64,000 nucleotides of DNA from Kurthia huakuii LAM0618 (GCF_000505545.1 NZ_AYTB01000008.1:434001-498000); one strand, 5' to 3'. Shown: positions 35,815-45,480, numbered from the stretch's first letter. The notes: generated by a model from the letters alone, not told the origin. Translations and numbers: made by a program.

Positions 35815-37278
35815 TTATGCTTTTTCGTAACGTAATACCGGTTTACGTGCAGCTAACGTTTCATCTAAACGTTTAATCACTGTCGTATGCGGTGCCTCCT
35901 GTACGATTTCAGGATTTTCTTCTGCTTCTTTGGCAATTTGAATCATCGCATCACAGAAAGCATCTAATGTTTCTTTTGCTTCTGTTTCTGTTGGTTCAAT
36001 CATTAAACCTTCTTCAACGTTTAATGGGAAATACGTAGTTGGTGGGTGATAGCCAAAGTCTAACAGACGTTTAGCGATATCTAACGTACGCACGCCTAAT
36101 TTTTTCTGGCGGCTACCCGATAATACGAATTCATGTTTACAATGACGGTCGTATGGTAATTCATAGAATGGTTGTAAACGACGCATCATATAGTTTGCGT
36201 TAATAACCGCATTTTCTGTTACAGCTTTTAGACCATCTGGACCCATTGTACGGATATATGTGTATGCACGCACGTTAATACCAAAGTTACCATAATAAGG
36301 TTTTACGCGACCGATTGTTTGTGGACGATCGTAATCGAAGTGGAATGTGCCTTCTGCTGTTTTCACTAATACTGGTTTTGGTAAGAATGGAATTAAGTCT
36401 GCTTTTACGCCGACAGGACCTGAACCAGGACCGCCACCGCCATGTGGGCCAGTAAATGTTTTGTGTAAGTTTAAATGTACACAGTCAAAGCCCATGTCAC
36501 CAGGACGCGCTTTTGACATAACGGCATTTAAGTTCGCACCGTCATAATATACTTTACCGCCAACGCTATGAACGATTTCAGCGATTTCTAAAATGTCTTC
36601 TTCAAATAAACCAAGTGTATTTGGATTTGTTAGCATTAATGCGGCTGTGTCATCGCCCACTTTTGCACGAAGGTCTTCTAAGTCAACAAGACCATTGTCA
36701 GCTGTTGCAATCGTTACCGTATCAAAGCCCGCAACAGATGCAGACGCGGGGTTTGTACCGTGTGCTGAGTCAGGAACTAACACTTTTGTACGTTGCGTAT
36801 CGCCGTTTGCTTCATGGAATGCACGAATCATCATGAGCGCTGTCCATTCACCGTGTGCACCTGCTGCAGGTTGTAATGTCACTTCATCCATCCCTGTGAT
36901 TTCAACTAAATGTTCTTGTAAATCGTACATTAATTCTAATGCACCTTGAACCGTATCTTCATCTTGTAATGGGTGAATGTTCGCAAAACCTGGCATACGT
37001 GCAGCTGTTTCATTCATTTTAGGATTGTATTTCATCGTACAAGAGCCTAATGGGTAGAAACCAGAATCTACGCCGTGGTTACGACGAGATAGCGCTGTGT
37101 AATGACGCATAATATCAAGTTCTGATAGCTCTGGTAATTCCGCTGCTTCTTCACGAATAAAGCCAGCTGGTAAAATGCTTGCTAAGTCTACTTCGGGAAC
37201 GTCTAAAAACGGCACGCTATGGCCAACACGTCCTTCATGAGATAATTCAAATACGAGTGGTTGATTGTCTTTATGCAT
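35815..37278 (-). CDS. gcvPB: Glycine dehydrogenase (decarboxylating) subunit 2
   Basis: PLP-binding half of the P protein (487 aa) of the glycine cleavage system, which decarboxylates glycine and transfers the aminomethyl group to lipoyl-GcvH. The PLP lysine lies in [17 protein letters not shown]. Other blocks are [64 protein letters not shown] and [17 protein letters not shown]. The ATG overlaps the gcvPA stop by 8 nt and has GGAGG just upstream. The two-gene form of P protein is typical of Bacilli. Confidence 0.97.
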   Translation of the reverse strand: MHKDNQPLVFELSHEGRVGHSVPFLDVPEVDLASILPAGFIREEAAELPELSELDIMRHYTALSRRNHGVDSGFYPLGSCTMKYNPKMNETAARMPGFANIHPLQDEDTVQGALELMYDLQEHLVEITGMDEVTLQPAAGAHGEWTALMMIRAFHEANGDTQRTKVLVPDSAHGTNPASASVAGFDTVTIATADNGLVDLEDLRAKVGDDTAALMLTNPNTLGLFEEDILEIAEIVHSVGGKVYYDGANLNAVMSKARPGDMGFDCVHLNLHKTFTGPHGGGGPGSGPVGVKADLIPFLPKPVLVKTAEGTFHFDYDRPQTIGRVKPYYGNFGINVRAYTYIRTMGPDGLKAVTENAVINANYMMRRLQPFYELPYDRHCKHEFVLSGSRQKKLGVRTLDIAKRLLDFGYHPPTTYFPLNVEEGLMIEPTETEAKETLDAFCDAMIQIAKEAEENPEIVQEAPHTTVIKRLDETLAARKPVLRYEKA

Positions 37279-38638
37279 GGTGGGCCTCCATTTCTGCTAC
37301 TTGAGCAGCAATTGCTTGTACGAACGCATCGATTTCTTCTTTTGTGCGTTGTTCTGTCACACAAACTAATGTATGATGTTGAAGTTTTTCGTCAACGCGA
37401 CCTAAATCAAAGCCACCGATAAAGCCTTGTGCTAATAATAATTTATTTAATGCCGTCACATTTACCGTTACATCCACAACGATTTCATTGAAGTGTGCAC
37501 CGTCAAATGCTACGTTGAAACCTGCTGCTGCAAATTGTTGTTTTGCATAATGTGTTTTCACGATGTTTTGTGTCGCCATTTCGCGAACACCTTGTTTGCC
37601 AAGCGCTGTCATCGCAACAGAAGCTGCTAACGCGTTTAATGCTTGGTTTGAACAAATATTTGATGTCGCTTTTTCACGGCGGATATGTTGTTCACGTGCT
37701 TGTAACGTTAACACGTAACCACGACGGCCATCTTCATCGATTGTTTCCCCAACAAGACGCCCCGGTACTTTACGCATTAATTTCTTTGTAGTAGCAAAAT
37801 AACCACAGTGTGGACCGCCAAAGCTTTCAGGAATACCGAATGGTTGTGCGTCACCTACTGTAATGTCTGCACCCATTTTACCTGGAGGTGTAATTGATGC
37901 TAATGCTAATGGGTTTGATGACACGATTGATAACCCTTTTACAGCGTGTACAAGCTCTGAAACTTTTGTTACATCTTCTAATTGACCGTAGAAGTTTGGA
38001 TATTGCACCATGACCGCTGCTGTATTGTCATCGATTTGTGCTTCTAGCGCTGCTAAATCTGTTACACCATTTGTCGCTTTTACTTCCACTACTTCAATTG
38101 ATTGACCGTATGCATATGTTTTAACAACATCTTTTGCGATTGGATGAACGGCTTCAGATACTAAAATTTTTGTTTTACGTGTCGCACCTGCTGCAAGCAT
38201 ACCCGCTTCCGCTAATGCTGTACCACCATCGTACATTGACGAGTTCGCTAAATCCATACCTGTTAATTCTGCAATCATCGTTTGGAATTCAAAGATAGCT
38301 TGTAATTCACCTTGAGAAATTTCAGGTTGATATGGTGTGTAGGCTGTGTAAAACTCTGAGCGTGAAATAACATGATCGACAACAACTGGTTTATAGTGAT
38401 CATAGACGCCGGCTCCTAAAAATGATGCGTAGTCGTCAGTGTTGGCATTTTTCTTCGCTAACCCTGCAAGTTCTTTAAGTAATGCTGATTCTGTTTTTGC
38501 TGGTTTAATATTGTACTCCCCTTGGAAGCGTACGCGCTCAGGGATGTCCGCAAATAATTCATCTACAGAAGAAACGCCAATCGTCTCTAACATTTCTTGT
38601 TGGTCTTGCTCAGTCATTGGTAAGTACCGATGCTTCAT
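37271..38638 (-). CDS. gcvPA: Glycine dehydrogenase (decarboxylating) subunit 1
   Basis: N-terminal half of the split P protein (455 aa). Recognisable blocks are [66 protein letters not shown] and [20 protein letters not shown]. It pairs with GcvPB to form the active enzyme; it lacks the PLP lysine itself. It follows gcvT by 27 nt in the riboswitch-controlled operon. A GAGAGG site lies 9 nt before the ATG. Confidence 0.97.
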   Translation of the reverse strand: MKHRYLPMTEQDQQEMLETIGVSSVDELFADIPERVRFQGEYNIKPAKTESALLKELAGLAKKNANTDDYASFLGAGVYDHYKPVVVDHVISRSEFYTAYTPYQPEISQGELQAIFEFQTMIAELTGMDLANSSMYDGGTALAEAGMLAAGATRKTKILVSEAVHPIAKDVVKTYAYGQSIEVVEVKATNGVTDLAALEAQIDDNTAAVMVQYPNFYGQLEDVTKVSELVHAVKGLSIVSSNPLALASITPPGKMGADITVGDAQPFGIPESFGGPHCGYFATTKKLMRKVPGRLVGETIDEDGRRGYVLTLQAREQHIRREKATSNICSNQALNALAASVAMTALGKQGVREMATQNIVKTHYAKQQFAAAGFNVAFDGAHFNEIVVDVTVNVTALNKLLLAQGFIGGFDLGRVDEKLQHHTLVCVTEQRTKEEIDAFVQAIAAQVAEMEAHHA

Positions 38639-38665
38639 TGGAAAAAACCTCTCTTTTAGTAAAAT

Positions 38666-39757
38666 TTATTTTTGACGTTTATAAAATGGTGTTGCGACCG
38701 TTTTGACTTTCAAACGACGGTTACGAATTTCTACTTCTAGTTCTTTATCAAGCTCTGCATATTCCGCTTTAATTAGCGCTAAGCCAACGTTGCGTTTTGT
38801 GCCTGGCAATTGCGTGCCCGTTGTTACTTCACCGATTTCTTCATCGCCTAAAAATACTTTATAGCCGTGGCGTGGAACCCCTTTATCAATCATTTCAATA
38901 CCAATTGATTTACGTGGAACACCGTTTTCTTTTTGTGCTGCTAACGCTGCTTTACCGATAAAGTCGCTTTCTTTCGCTAATTTCACAACGAAGTTAACAC
39001 CTGCTTCTAGTGGTGTAATATCTTTTGAAAGCTCTTGACCGTAAAGTGGTAAACATGCTTCAAAGCGCAATGTATCACGACAACCTAAGCCACATGGTAC
39101 AACTTCGCCTGTCGCTAAAATTTTATCCCATAGTGCCACAACTGCTTCTGGTGAACCATAAATTTCAAAGCCGTCTTCACCTGTATATCCTGTACGTGAG
39201 ATTAACGTGTTATAGCCCGCAATATCAACATTTTGTGCTAGGCGGAACGGTTTTACATCCGTTAACACAAAATCTGTTAATGTTTGCAATACTGCAATTG
39301 CTTTTGGGCCTTGAATTGCCAATTGTCCAAAATTTTCTGAATCATTTGTGATAGTAATATCGCCAAATGCTTGTTCTTCCATCCAAGCAACATCTTTTTC
39401 AATATTCGCTGCATTGACAACTAATAAAAATTTTTCTTCACCTAAACGGTAAATTAATAAATCATCAACTACGCCGCCATCTTCATAACACATTGCTGTA
39501 TATTGTGTTTGATCGATTGCTATTTTTGAAACATCATTCGTCACAAGCTTTTGTAAATAAGCTAAGCTTCCTGGACCTTCAACGAATACTTCTCCCATAT
39601 GAGAAACATCAAAAAGACCTGCTGCTTCACGAATTGCTGCGTGCTCTTCTTTAATTGAACTAAATTGAACTGGTAATTCCCAACCACCAAAATCGATTGT
39701 TTTGCCACCAAATTGAGCATACGAATCGAATAATGGGGTACGTTTTAATGTTGACAC
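38666..39757 (-). CDS. gcvT: Aminomethyltransferase (glycine cleavage T protein)
   Basis: T protein (363 aa) that transfers the methylene group from aminomethyl-lipoyl-GcvH to tetrahydrofolate, releasing ammonia. The N-terminus [20 protein letters not shown], the DVSHMGEV motif, [20 protein letters not shown] (folate-contacting Asp), [15 protein letters not shown] and the C-terminal barrel with [16 protein letters not shown] match the family. The start is a GTG, 5-8 nt behind GGAGGGG; an out-of-frame ATG begins one base upstream (ATGTG). It is the first gene of gcvT-gcvPA-gcvPB, just behind the glycine riboswitch terminator. Confidence 0.97.
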   Translation of the reverse strand: MSTLKRTPLFDSYAQFGGKTIDFGGWELPVQFSSIKEEHAAIREAAGLFDVSHMGEVFVEGPGSLAYLQKLVTNDVSKIAIDQTQYTAMCYEDGGVVDDLLIYRLGEEKFLLVVNAANIEKDVAWMEEQAFGDITITNDSENFGQLAIQGPKAIAVLQTLTDFVLTDVKPFRLAQNVDIAGYNTLISRTGYTGEDGFEIYGSPEAVVALWDKILATGEVVPCGLGCRDTLRFEACLPLYGQELSKDITPLEAGVNFVVKLAKESDFIGKAALAAQKENGVPRKSIGIEMIDKGVPRHGYKVFLGDEEIGEVTTGTQLPGTKRNVGLALIKAEYAELDKELEVEIRNRRLKVKTVATPFYKRQK

Positions 39758-39780
39758 ATTAACCCCTCCTTGTTTTCAAA

Positions 39781-39985
39781 AAAAAAACAGAGAAATCCCT
39801 TAATTAAAAGGATTTCTCTGTCCATGCACCTGAAAGTTTAACCAGAAATCTGGCTGTCATCGTGGGTGGCTACCCGAAGTAGCGCTCTCCAGAGTTGCGT
39901 CCAGTACGAGTCTTTTTGCCTGAGAGATTCATAGTTTCCTACTTGCTCCTTCGGCGACACAATCAAGTGTTCTCTCCCCATACCT
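39781..39985 (-). promoter_or_regulatory. Tandem glycine riboswitch with terminator (gcvT leader)
   Basis: On the minus strand the first aptamer has GGGGAGAGAACAC, CGCCGAAGGAGCAAG and AATCTCTCAGGCAAAAAG, and the second has AACTCTGGAGAGCG, a pairing ACCCACG region and AACTTTCAGGTGCATGGAC. This is the standard two-aptamer layout known from B. subtilis gcvT. It is followed by CAGAGAAATCC / GGATTTCTCTG with a run of ten T, the terminator that glycine binding should prevent. It covers most of the gcvT leader. Confidence 0.96.
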
Positions 39986-40034
39986 TCATCCGCTTCCATT
40001 ATGAAAATGTACTGTAACAGGATTTCTTGTCTAT

Positions 40035-40063
40035 ATCCTAACATTGACATTACATTCTTGCAA
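40035..40063 (-). promoter_or_regulatory. Sigma-A promoter of the gcv operon
   Basis: A -35 TTGCAA (40063-40058) and a -10 TAGGAT (40040-40035) on the minus strand are 17 nt apart and lie 50 nt before the first aptamer. Confidence 0.65.
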
Positions 40064-40116
40064 TATAATTCGTAAAATATTTTTATTTACGAACAATTTA
40101 CATTTTAAACGAATGA

Positions 40117-40629
40117 TTATTCGCCTTTTAGACGATTCACTTGGAAGCCACAATACTCGACAATTTGTCTCAGCGATCGGCTCTCCGTTCGCACTGAGAT
40201 ATGTGCGCATTGTTTATAATGTTTTCTGCGTTCATGATACAAATCTTCTAATTCTTGCTTTGTTGAACGTTGGACGATTGGGCGGTTTTTATCTTTATGG
40301 ATACGTCTCCATATGTCTGGGAACGTCGCATCTAAAAATAATACGAGCCCTGTTTCACGCATAATTTTACGATTCACAGGATTCATCGCTACGCCGCCAC
40401 CTGTCGCAATAATGCAAAATTCATCACGAAAATCTTTTAAAAATTCCGTTTCAATTTTACGAAATGCTTCTTCTCCGCTTTGTTCAAAAATTTCCGGTAT
40501 AGTCTTTTTTTCTCTACGAACGATTTCTGTATCCATATCGTAGTAAGGTAGTTTTAAAAAATAACTAAGTCTTCTACCAATGGCACTTTTCCCTGAGCCC
40601 ATAAAACCGACTAAATAAATTTTACGCAC
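40117..40629 (-). CDS. aroK: Shikimate kinase
   Basis: ATP-dependent kinase (170 aa) making shikimate-3-phosphate. The P-loop is GFMGSGKSAIG with Lys14. DMDTEIVRREKKTIPEIFEQ gives the shikimate-binding Asp and the Mg site, GEEAFRKIETEFLK and ATGGGVAMNP complete the substrate pocket, and NRPIVQ and RRKHYKQCA form the lid and adenine site. I use the GTG at 40629, 6 nt behind AAGGTG; the open frame extends 33 nt further upstream without a ribosome site. It lies between the comG operon and gcvT and is another shikimate gene besides aroQ. Confidence 0.92.
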   Translation of the reverse strand: MRKIYLVGFMGSGKSAIGRRLSYFLKLPYYDMDTEIVRREKKTIPEIFEQSGEEAFRKIETEFLKDFRDEFCIIATGGGVAMNPVNRKIMRETGLVLFLDATFPDIWRRIHKDKNRPIVQRSTKQELEDLYHERRKHYKQCAHISVRTESRSLRQIVEYCGFQVNRLKGE

Positions 40630-40763
40630 ATTTTTCACCTTCTTAATGACGACAAACAACACTGTTGCTACTCAACACTATTTTTATTTATAGTAGCATG
40701 AACGCCAACGGATTCCAACGATATTCTATAATATGTCGTGAAAAGAAGGAAAAATTTTACGGT

Positions 40764-41024
40764 TCATTTTGTGAGGGATTGTTGCATTGTCATCATTCGT
40801 TGTTCAATGCGCTGCTGTTCAAGAAAACGATAATTGTCAATCGTTTCTAAATACGTCGTATACGACAGGATTGTAATCGTCACGTACAATGTAACGGTCA
40901 TTAAAAATACGAGGCTTATTAAAAACAGCGACCCGCGTTCATTTTGCAGCAGCTGGCAACATAATCGTCGCCTCTCTCGCGGTTGGCGTTGTCGTAAATT
41001 GAAGTTGCACATATAATTTATCAT
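40764..41024 (-). CDS. comGG: ComGG-like competence protein (last comG gene)
   Basis: Short protein (up to 86 aa) with a single hydrophobic segment SLFLISLVFLMTVTLYVT preceded by NERG, the layout of ComGG. It lies last in the operon and overlaps comGF. The start is not clear: two in-frame ATGs at 41024 and 41012 lie well inside comGF and have weak sites, while the good site GAGAGG near 40970 is followed in this frame only by CTG codons. Function in B. subtilis: a minor pseudopilin of the transformation pilus. Confidence 0.6.
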   Translation of the reverse strand: MINYMCNFNLRQRQPRERRRLCCQLLQNERGSLFLISLVFLMTVTLYVTITILSYTTYLETIDNYRFLEQQRIEQRMMTMQQSLTK

Positions 41025-41418
41025 CTTCTATCTTATAGTTGATTGTTTTCACATCCGTTAGCAACACAATATGACCGCCTGCGCGCAAAAATGTCGCACT
41101 AACAATCTCATCGCGTAAAATAATGCGCTTCTTATCGTCCTTGGCGGCATAATCATAATGTAATTCCTGCGTACCTTCGACTTGAACGACCGTACTATTT
41201 TCTAAATCCTTCGCTAACATCGTCACAAAGCGCTCCCACAACATGCTTTCTGGTACGATATAATGCTGTAATTTAGACAAAAACGGCGCAAATAACAACA
41301 TCATGTTTAAACACATCATTAAAATCGCTAGCTGTAATAAGGCATCGAGTAGCGTATACCCCGCACTATTTCGCACTTGGTGCAAAGCATTGCTTCCGTT
41401 GCTTTTGAAATATTTCAT
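40939..41418 (-). CDS. comGF: Minor competence pseudopilin ComGF
   Basis: Pseudopilin-like protein (up to 159 aa) with an N-terminal hydrophobic helix in NSAGYTLLDALLQLAILMM and a soluble C-terminal part. It fits ComGF by position and layout. The ATG at 41418 has AAAGGA 12 nt upstream; TTG at 41385 and GTG at 41373 are alternatives that give a start closer to the prepilin cleavage motif. It overlaps comGE upstream and comGG downstream. Confidence 0.78.
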   Translation of the reverse strand: MKYFKSNGSNALHQVRNSAGYTLLDALLQLAILMMCLNMMLLFAPFLSKLQHYIVPESMLWERFVTMLAKDLENSTVVQVEGTQELHYDYAAKDDKKRIILRDEIVSATFLRAGGHIVLLTDVKTINYKIEDDKLYVQLQFTTTPTAREATIMLPAAAK

Positions 41419-41677
41419 ACTCTACGCACATCCTTTGTTCATCGCCATACCAATCGTACGGCTCACCGTTATAAACGACATGATCTTGCTTTAGTGCTGG
41501 TTGAATTTGTTGTTCTAATAATGCATTATGTGCGACACGATGCGCATAATAACGGCGTTCTGTTTCATGAACTTGCAGCATCATCGTCATAAACATCGGT
41601 AGCAGCGTTGTAAATATTAACATGCAAACAGCTAAACTAAACAACGCTTCAACAACGGACGACCCTCGCTGCTCCAT
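41366..41677 (-). CDS. comGE: Minor competence pseudopilin ComGE
   Basis: A 103-aa protein starting MEQRGSSVVEALFSLAVCML, a short basic leader followed by a hydrophobic helix with Glu at the usual +5-like place. It ends in a polar region with two Cys residues (RMCVEYE and KQCFAP). Place and size match ComGE. The ATG shares its first base with the comGD stop (TGATG), and the 3' end overlaps comGF. Confidence 0.75.
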   Translation of the reverse strand: MEQRGSSVVEALFSLAVCMLIFTTLLPMFMTMMLQVHETERRYYAHRVAHNALLEQQIQPALKQDHVVYNGEPYDWYGDEQRMCVEYEIFQKQRKQCFAPSAK

Positions 41678-42111
41678 CACAAGCTTTCTAATCGCGGCAC
41701 CCCTTCTCCAATATAAATTTTCACACTATATTGCTTCGTATCCGATAAAAATTTAAATTGCCGCGAGGAACTGGCCGCCCCATTTGCATTAAACGAAATT
41801 TTATTAAAGGCATCATTTGAGAATTTCAGTTGTTTTGGCAGCGCAACTTCCTTTATTGTCGTATTCATTTGCTTAATTTGGTAATGCAGTTGATTATTTT
41901 TTTCGATAAATTGAATTGTACTTCCCATTGCGGTGCGCTCTGCTAAACTTTGCGTATAATGAATATCTTTTAACAGCTGTTCCATATACGCATCTGCTTC
42001 CTGTATCCCCCATTGCCGATAACCAAATTGTGTCGTGACGAGTAAAATCATTAACAGAATCGTTAATACTAACAACATCTCGATAAATGTAAATCCACGG
42101 CTATTTCGCAA
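41677..42111 (-). CDS. comGD: Minor competence pseudopilin ComGD
   Basis: A 144-aa prepilin-like protein with the processing region SRGFTFIEMLLVLTIL (cleavage after Gly, Glu at +5) and a soluble domain. I choose TTG at 42111, 9 nt behind a GGAG that lies inside the end of comGC; a TTG 18 nt upstream is less likely. It overlaps comGC by a few codons and comGE by one base. Confidence 0.82.
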   Translation of the reverse strand: MRNSRGFTFIEMLLVLTILLMILLVTTQFGYRQWGIQEADAYMEQLLKDIHYTQSLAERTAMGSTIQFIEKNNQLHYQIKQMNTTIKEVALPKQLKFSNDAFNKISFNANGAASSSRQFKFLSDTKQYSVKIYIGEGVPRLESL

Positions 42112-42409
42112 TACTAACAACTCCGTCAATTAACGTAATCTTCGCTCCTTTGCAGCTGCGTTCATCGGAACCGTTCGCTAAATAACCTTTTGACTCTAAA
42201 TCACCAATCGATGTTGGGTACACGCCTTCATCGATGCGATATGCTTCTACTTGCCCTTGCGCCATTTTCAAATACGCATTGCAACCCTTTTCATCGACTG
42301 TCGAAAAATGTTTTGTGACATTTGGAATCGCAATCAAAATTAACACCGTAATAATAAATAACACAATCAACATTTCAATCAACGTAAAACCTCGTTCATT
42401 TTTAAGCAT
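42101..42409 (-). CDS. comGC: Major competence pseudopilin ComGC
   Basis: Major subunit of the transformation pilus (102 aa). The class III signal is NERGFTLIEMLIVLFIITVL with Gly-Phe cleavage site and Glu+5. IPNVTKHFSTVDEKGCNAYL and RSCKGA give two cysteines that form the intramolecular disulfide known from ComGC. It needs the prepilin peptidase ComC, which is outside the window. It lies between comGB and comGD in the standard order. Confidence 0.92.
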   Translation of the reverse strand: MLKNERGFTLIEMLIVLFIITVLILIAIPNVTKHFSTVDEKGCNAYLKMAQGQVEAYRIDEGVYPTSIGDLESKGYLANGSDERSCKGAKITLIDGVVSIAK

Positions 42410-42421
42410 TTTTAGCCCTCC

Positions 42422-43498
42422 TTATACAACATCAATCATTTGATACATCGGTAATAAAATCGCTAAATACGCACCTAAAATACAAATGGCAATTAAGCAA
42501 AAAAACAGTGGTTGTACAATACTCAATAAGCGGTTTACAAGCTGTTGTTGTTTAGCCGCAATAAAGTCGCCATACATCATTAACTCCCGCCCTAAGTTGC
42601 CGCCGCGCTCGCCATGCGCAATACAACTCGAAAAATCGCGTTGAAAATACGGCAATTCCTGAACTGCTGCTGATAATAACTCCCCTTTGAGAATAAATTG
42701 ATACAAGCGCTCGGCCATATAACGAATATACGGCTGATACGTTTGTCGTTTTAAAAGCATTAGCGCGTCTTGTAGCGATAAACCACTCGTTAACAGCGTG
42801 CCGATTTCCTCGGCCAATTGTTTCGTTAGCAATAATTGAAAAAATAACCGCAGTGGATAAAGGCGATAAATAAGTGATAATTGCGCCGCCACATCGCGCT
42901 TAGCATTAATAACGATGGCGATAATAACAGCCACGCTAACGGCGATAAACAACGCAATAAAAACATCGGGTAAATGGAGGAGAAGTCGTGAAACGGTTAG
43001 TTCAATCCATGTTTTTTTGTCGCTTGTTGTATAAAACATCGTCGACATTTGTGGAAGAAAAAATTGACGAAAGCCAATTAAGAGGCAGACGAGTAGAAAA
43101 AATAACGTAATCGGGTACGTTAATAACTTGATCATCATGTGGTTATTTTTTGTTTGTCGCTCCATCTGTGCAGCAACATGCCCTAATGCGCGCTCAAATT
43201 CACCGCGCTGTTCAGCTAATTGTAACGTTAATAAATAACGGGCTGAAATGCCAAAGTAGCGAAACACATCGGTCATCGCATGGCCTTCTTTTAACAGCTT
43301 TTTTATATGCGTTAATGCTTGTTCTTCGTTCGTCATATGATGCGGTGCTAGCATATGTAACGAATCATAAAACGTATAGCCTTCCGCTAACAATTTGGCT
43401 AACTTCGCTAAAAAATCACTTGGTCGCTTAAGTCGCTTCTTGTTGCGCTGCCTTAAGCGCCAATCGCTGTAAATCGGCGGTGCAGAGAATGTGCCCAT
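42422..43498 (-). CDS. comGB: Competence pilus membrane platform protein ComGB
   Basis: GspF/PilC-like inner-membrane protein (358 aa) on which the pilus is assembled. It has two repeats of the T2SSF domain (about 25-150 and 225-350), each with FLAKLAKLLAEGYTFYDSL-like and EIGTLLTSGLSLQDALMLL-like starts, and three membrane helices. The start is the ATG at 43498, 8 nt behind AAAGGGG and inside the end of comGA. The C-terminus ends IAICILGAYLAILLPMYQM, as in the family. Confidence 0.9.
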   Translation of the reverse strand: MGTFSAPPIYSDWRLRQRNKKRLKRPSDFLAKLAKLLAEGYTFYDSLHMLAPHHMTNEEQALTHIKKLLKEGHAMTDVFRYFGISARYLLTLQLAEQRGEFERALGHVAAQMERQTKNNHMMIKLLTYPITLFFLLVCLLIGFRQFFLPQMSTMFYTTSDKKTWIELTVSRLLLHLPDVFIALFIAVSVAVIIAIVINAKRDVAAQLSLIYRLYPLRLFFQLLLTKQLAEEIGTLLTSGLSLQDALMLLKRQTYQPYIRYMAERLYQFILKGELLSAAVQELPYFQRDFSSCIAHGERGGNLGRELMMYGDFIAAKQQQLVNRLLSIVQPLFFCLIAICILGAYLAILLPMYQMIDVV

Positions 43499-44471
43499 CG
43501 CGTAAACCCCTTTCATATTGCCCTTCTAGCGTGTCAGCATACGGCAATTGAAATACACGCTTGTCGTCTTCTAACACTACCTGAATAGTAGGCTCATCTA
43601 AAATTTCAAATAATGCGCGCACTTGCTGCCCATCTTGCACTGGTACGAGCCGCTGTGCAATAATCGCGATGACCGTCTGCCGTAAATCTTCTTTAGAAAT
43701 ACCTAAATCTAACAAACGATAAATACAGCCAAGTGAATCTTTCGCATGAATCGTGCTAAACACTAAATGTCCCGTCAACGCGGCTTCAATCGCAATTTTC
43801 GCCGTTTCCTTATCGCGTATTTCACCAATCATCATGACATCGGGCGAATGCCTTAAAATCGCTTTTAAGCCGACTTCATACGACACACCCGCGCGCTCAT
43901 TCACTTGCACTTGCAATAAATGCGCCTGTGGATGCTCTACCGGATCTTCGAGCGAAATCACTTGCTTTTGTTCCGCTAGCGCACATTGCTGAACGAGTGA
44001 ATAGAGCGTTGTCGATTTACCAGAGCCAGTTGGTCCCGTCATAAATACGAGTCCTTGTCTCCTTGCTGGCAACTCCCGTAATTGCGCAATGCTCGAGTCA
44101 AACACCGCTAAGTCATCTAATGATTTCGCTGCGTGATGGTACATCATACGCAACACGAGACTTTCATACGAAAAAGCAGAAGGTAGTGTCGAAACCCTAC
44201 AAGCGAGCCGTTCACTCCCTATCATCGTTTGAAATGATCCACTTTGTGGCCTTCGTTGGTCGCCAATATCAAGGGCGGCTTCAAATTTGAAAAAAGCAAT
44301 AAAACGCGTAGCTAATTGGCTTGAATAATCGGCAATATGACAAAGTTGATGAAATTTACGGAAATAAATTTGATAATGGTCGTTTGTTGGCATAAAAAGA
44401 ATATCGCTCGCTTGAAACAATGCCGCACGTTCTAGTAAGGTATTAGCTTGCTGTTCAATTTGTTGTTCCAT
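43428..44471 (-). CDS. comGA: Competence pilus ATPase ComGA
   Basis: GspE/PilB-type traffic ATPase (347 aa) that powers pilus assembly for DNA uptake. The Walker A is GPTGSGKST at 136-144, the Asp box ISLEDPVEHPQ, the Walker B DVMMIGEIRDKETAK and the His box FSTIHAKDSLG follow. I use the ATG at 44471, 7 nt behind AAGGGGG; the open frame extends 63 nt upstream without support. It is the first of seven comG genes; in B. subtilis the operon is switched on by ComK. Confidence 0.94.
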   Translation of the reverse strand: MEQQIEQQANTLLERAALFQASDILFMPTNDHYQIYFRKFHQLCHIADYSSQLATRFIAFFKFEAALDIGDQRRPQSGSFQTMIGSERLACRVSTLPSAFSYESLVLRMMYHHAAKSLDDLAVFDSSIAQLRELPARRQGLVFMTGPTGSGKSTTLYSLVQQCALAEQKQVISLEDPVEHPQAHLLQVQVNERAGVSYEVGLKAILRHSPDVMMIGEIRDKETAKIAIEAALTGHLVFSTIHAKDSLGCIYRLLDLGISKEDLRQTVIAIIAQRLVPVQDGQQVRALFEILDEPTIQVVLEDDKRVFQLPYADTLEGQYERGLRDGHILCTADLQRLALKAAQQEAT

Positions 44472-44547
44472 GTTCGGTCCCCCTTCGTTCCTGTTATACT
44501 GAGTATACGAAGTTACAATGCAAAAAAATAGCACTTGAAGCGTCTTT

Positions 44548-44614
44548 AAAAAACGGGCTTTTTTATCAAATAATGCCTAAAAAACGTCAAGAATTTTTAA
44601 TGGATTTCTGAAAA
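44548..44614 (-). promoter_or_regulatory. Possible ComK-type AT boxes upstream of comGA
   Basis: One exact AAAA-N5-TTTT element (44550-44562, inside AAAAAACGGGCTTTTTT) and two looser A-run/T-run dyads (centred near 44588 and 44612) lie upstream of comGA. Only one fits the ComK half-site exactly, so this is a suggestion. Confidence 0.3.
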
Positions 44615-44707
44615 ATAATAGGTATTTTTAAGGCGTTTAAAAAATTACTGTGATTATTTAGGTCGTTTGTTCTATAATGAAATTAACAATAATGGAGGTG
44701 CATACCA

Positions 44708-45403
44708 ATGGTCGACCCTTTAAAAATTACGAGCACACTCGCCGATGAAACGAGATATTCGATTTACCAACATATCATCAAACATAAAGAAGCTTTTTCT
44801 GTTCAAGAAATTGCTGATGTGTTCAACATACATCCTAATGTCGCACGCTTACACTTAAAAAAATTAACGGATATTGGTGTATTAAATGCAGAATTTGAAA
44901 AAACCGGAAAAGGTGGGCGTCCTGGGCGTCTTTATAAAGCAACCGATGATGGCGTTGCTTTATCATTCCCTTACCGAGACGATCGCCAACTAATGGATTG
45001 GCTTCTTGATATTTTAAGTGCCTGTGGTCCAGAAGCAATCGAAGTCGGCAAAAAAATCTGTTATCGCAAAGGTATGGATTCCATTCAAGAGACATTACAA
45101 AATCGTCGCCTAACGCTCGATAATTTACAACTAGAACATAAAGTTGATTTAATTACCGAAACAGCAGCCCTTATTGGTTACATTCCAATTATTCGTGATA
45201 CAGCAGCTGGCAAGACATTAAAATTTACGGTTTATAACTGTCCTTTCCATAATGGCATCGCAAAACATAGCGATTTTATTTGTGATTTACATGAAGCCTT
45301 TTTAAAAGGACAATTTGAAGCGTTATTTGATGTGACAGAATTTACACAAGTTGAAAGTATGGTCCATGATTGTAAGTTTTGTTCGTACCACGTCGATGTT
45401 TAA
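44708..45403 (+). CDS. Winged-helix regulator with C-terminal Cys/His cluster domain (SufR-like layout)
   Basis: A 231-aa transcription factor. The N-terminal winged helix covers about residues 5-85 (LADETRYSIYQHIIKH, VQEIADVFNIHPNVARLHL, KKLTDIGVLNAEFEKTG and the GRPGRLYKATD wing). The C-terminal domain carries Cys178, Cys192, Cys222 and Cys225, with His181, His195 and His228 close by, in a spacing like that of Fe-S-binding SufR-type repressors. A zinc site is equally possible. The target is unknown; it diverges from comGA and converges on yqgX. A ribosome site (GGAGG) lies 7 nt before the ATG. Confidence 0.75.
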   Translation: MVDPLKITSTLADETRYSIYQHIIKHKEAFSVQEIADVFNIHPNVARLHLKKLTDIGVLNAEFEKTGKGGRPGRLYKATDDGVALSFPYRDDRQLMDWLLDILSACGPEAIEVGKKICYRKGMDSIQETLQNRRLTLDNLQLEHKVDLITETAALIGYIPIIRDTAAGKTLKFTVYNCPFHNGIAKHSDFICDLHEAFLKGQFEALFDVTEFTQVESMVHDCKFCSYHVDV

Positions 45404-45411
45404 ATCGATTT

Positions 45412-45457
45412 AAAAAAGAAGCTCATGACATTTCAATTATGTCATGAGCTTCTTTTT
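45412..45457 (+). terminator. Intrinsic terminator behind the regulator
   Basis: Perfect 20-bp stem: A6-GAAGCTCATGACAT and its complement around a 6-7 nt loop, ending in T6. It could also work on the minus strand. Confidence 0.92.
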
Positions 45458-45480
45458 TAATGTTTTTTTAATTAACACTG

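Noticed and set aside
39838-40050. 70-aa minus-strand ORF in the gcvT leader
   Set aside because: It lies inside the glycine riboswitch aptamers; the conserved RNA motifs explain the sequence.
41677-42129. Possible frameshifts in the heavily overlapping comG genes
   Set aside because: Overlaps of this kind are normal in comG operons, and each frame has its own prepilin-like start.
45412-45457. Very long perfect stem as a small RNA
   Set aside because: It directly follows the regulator gene and ends in a T run; a terminator is sufficient.
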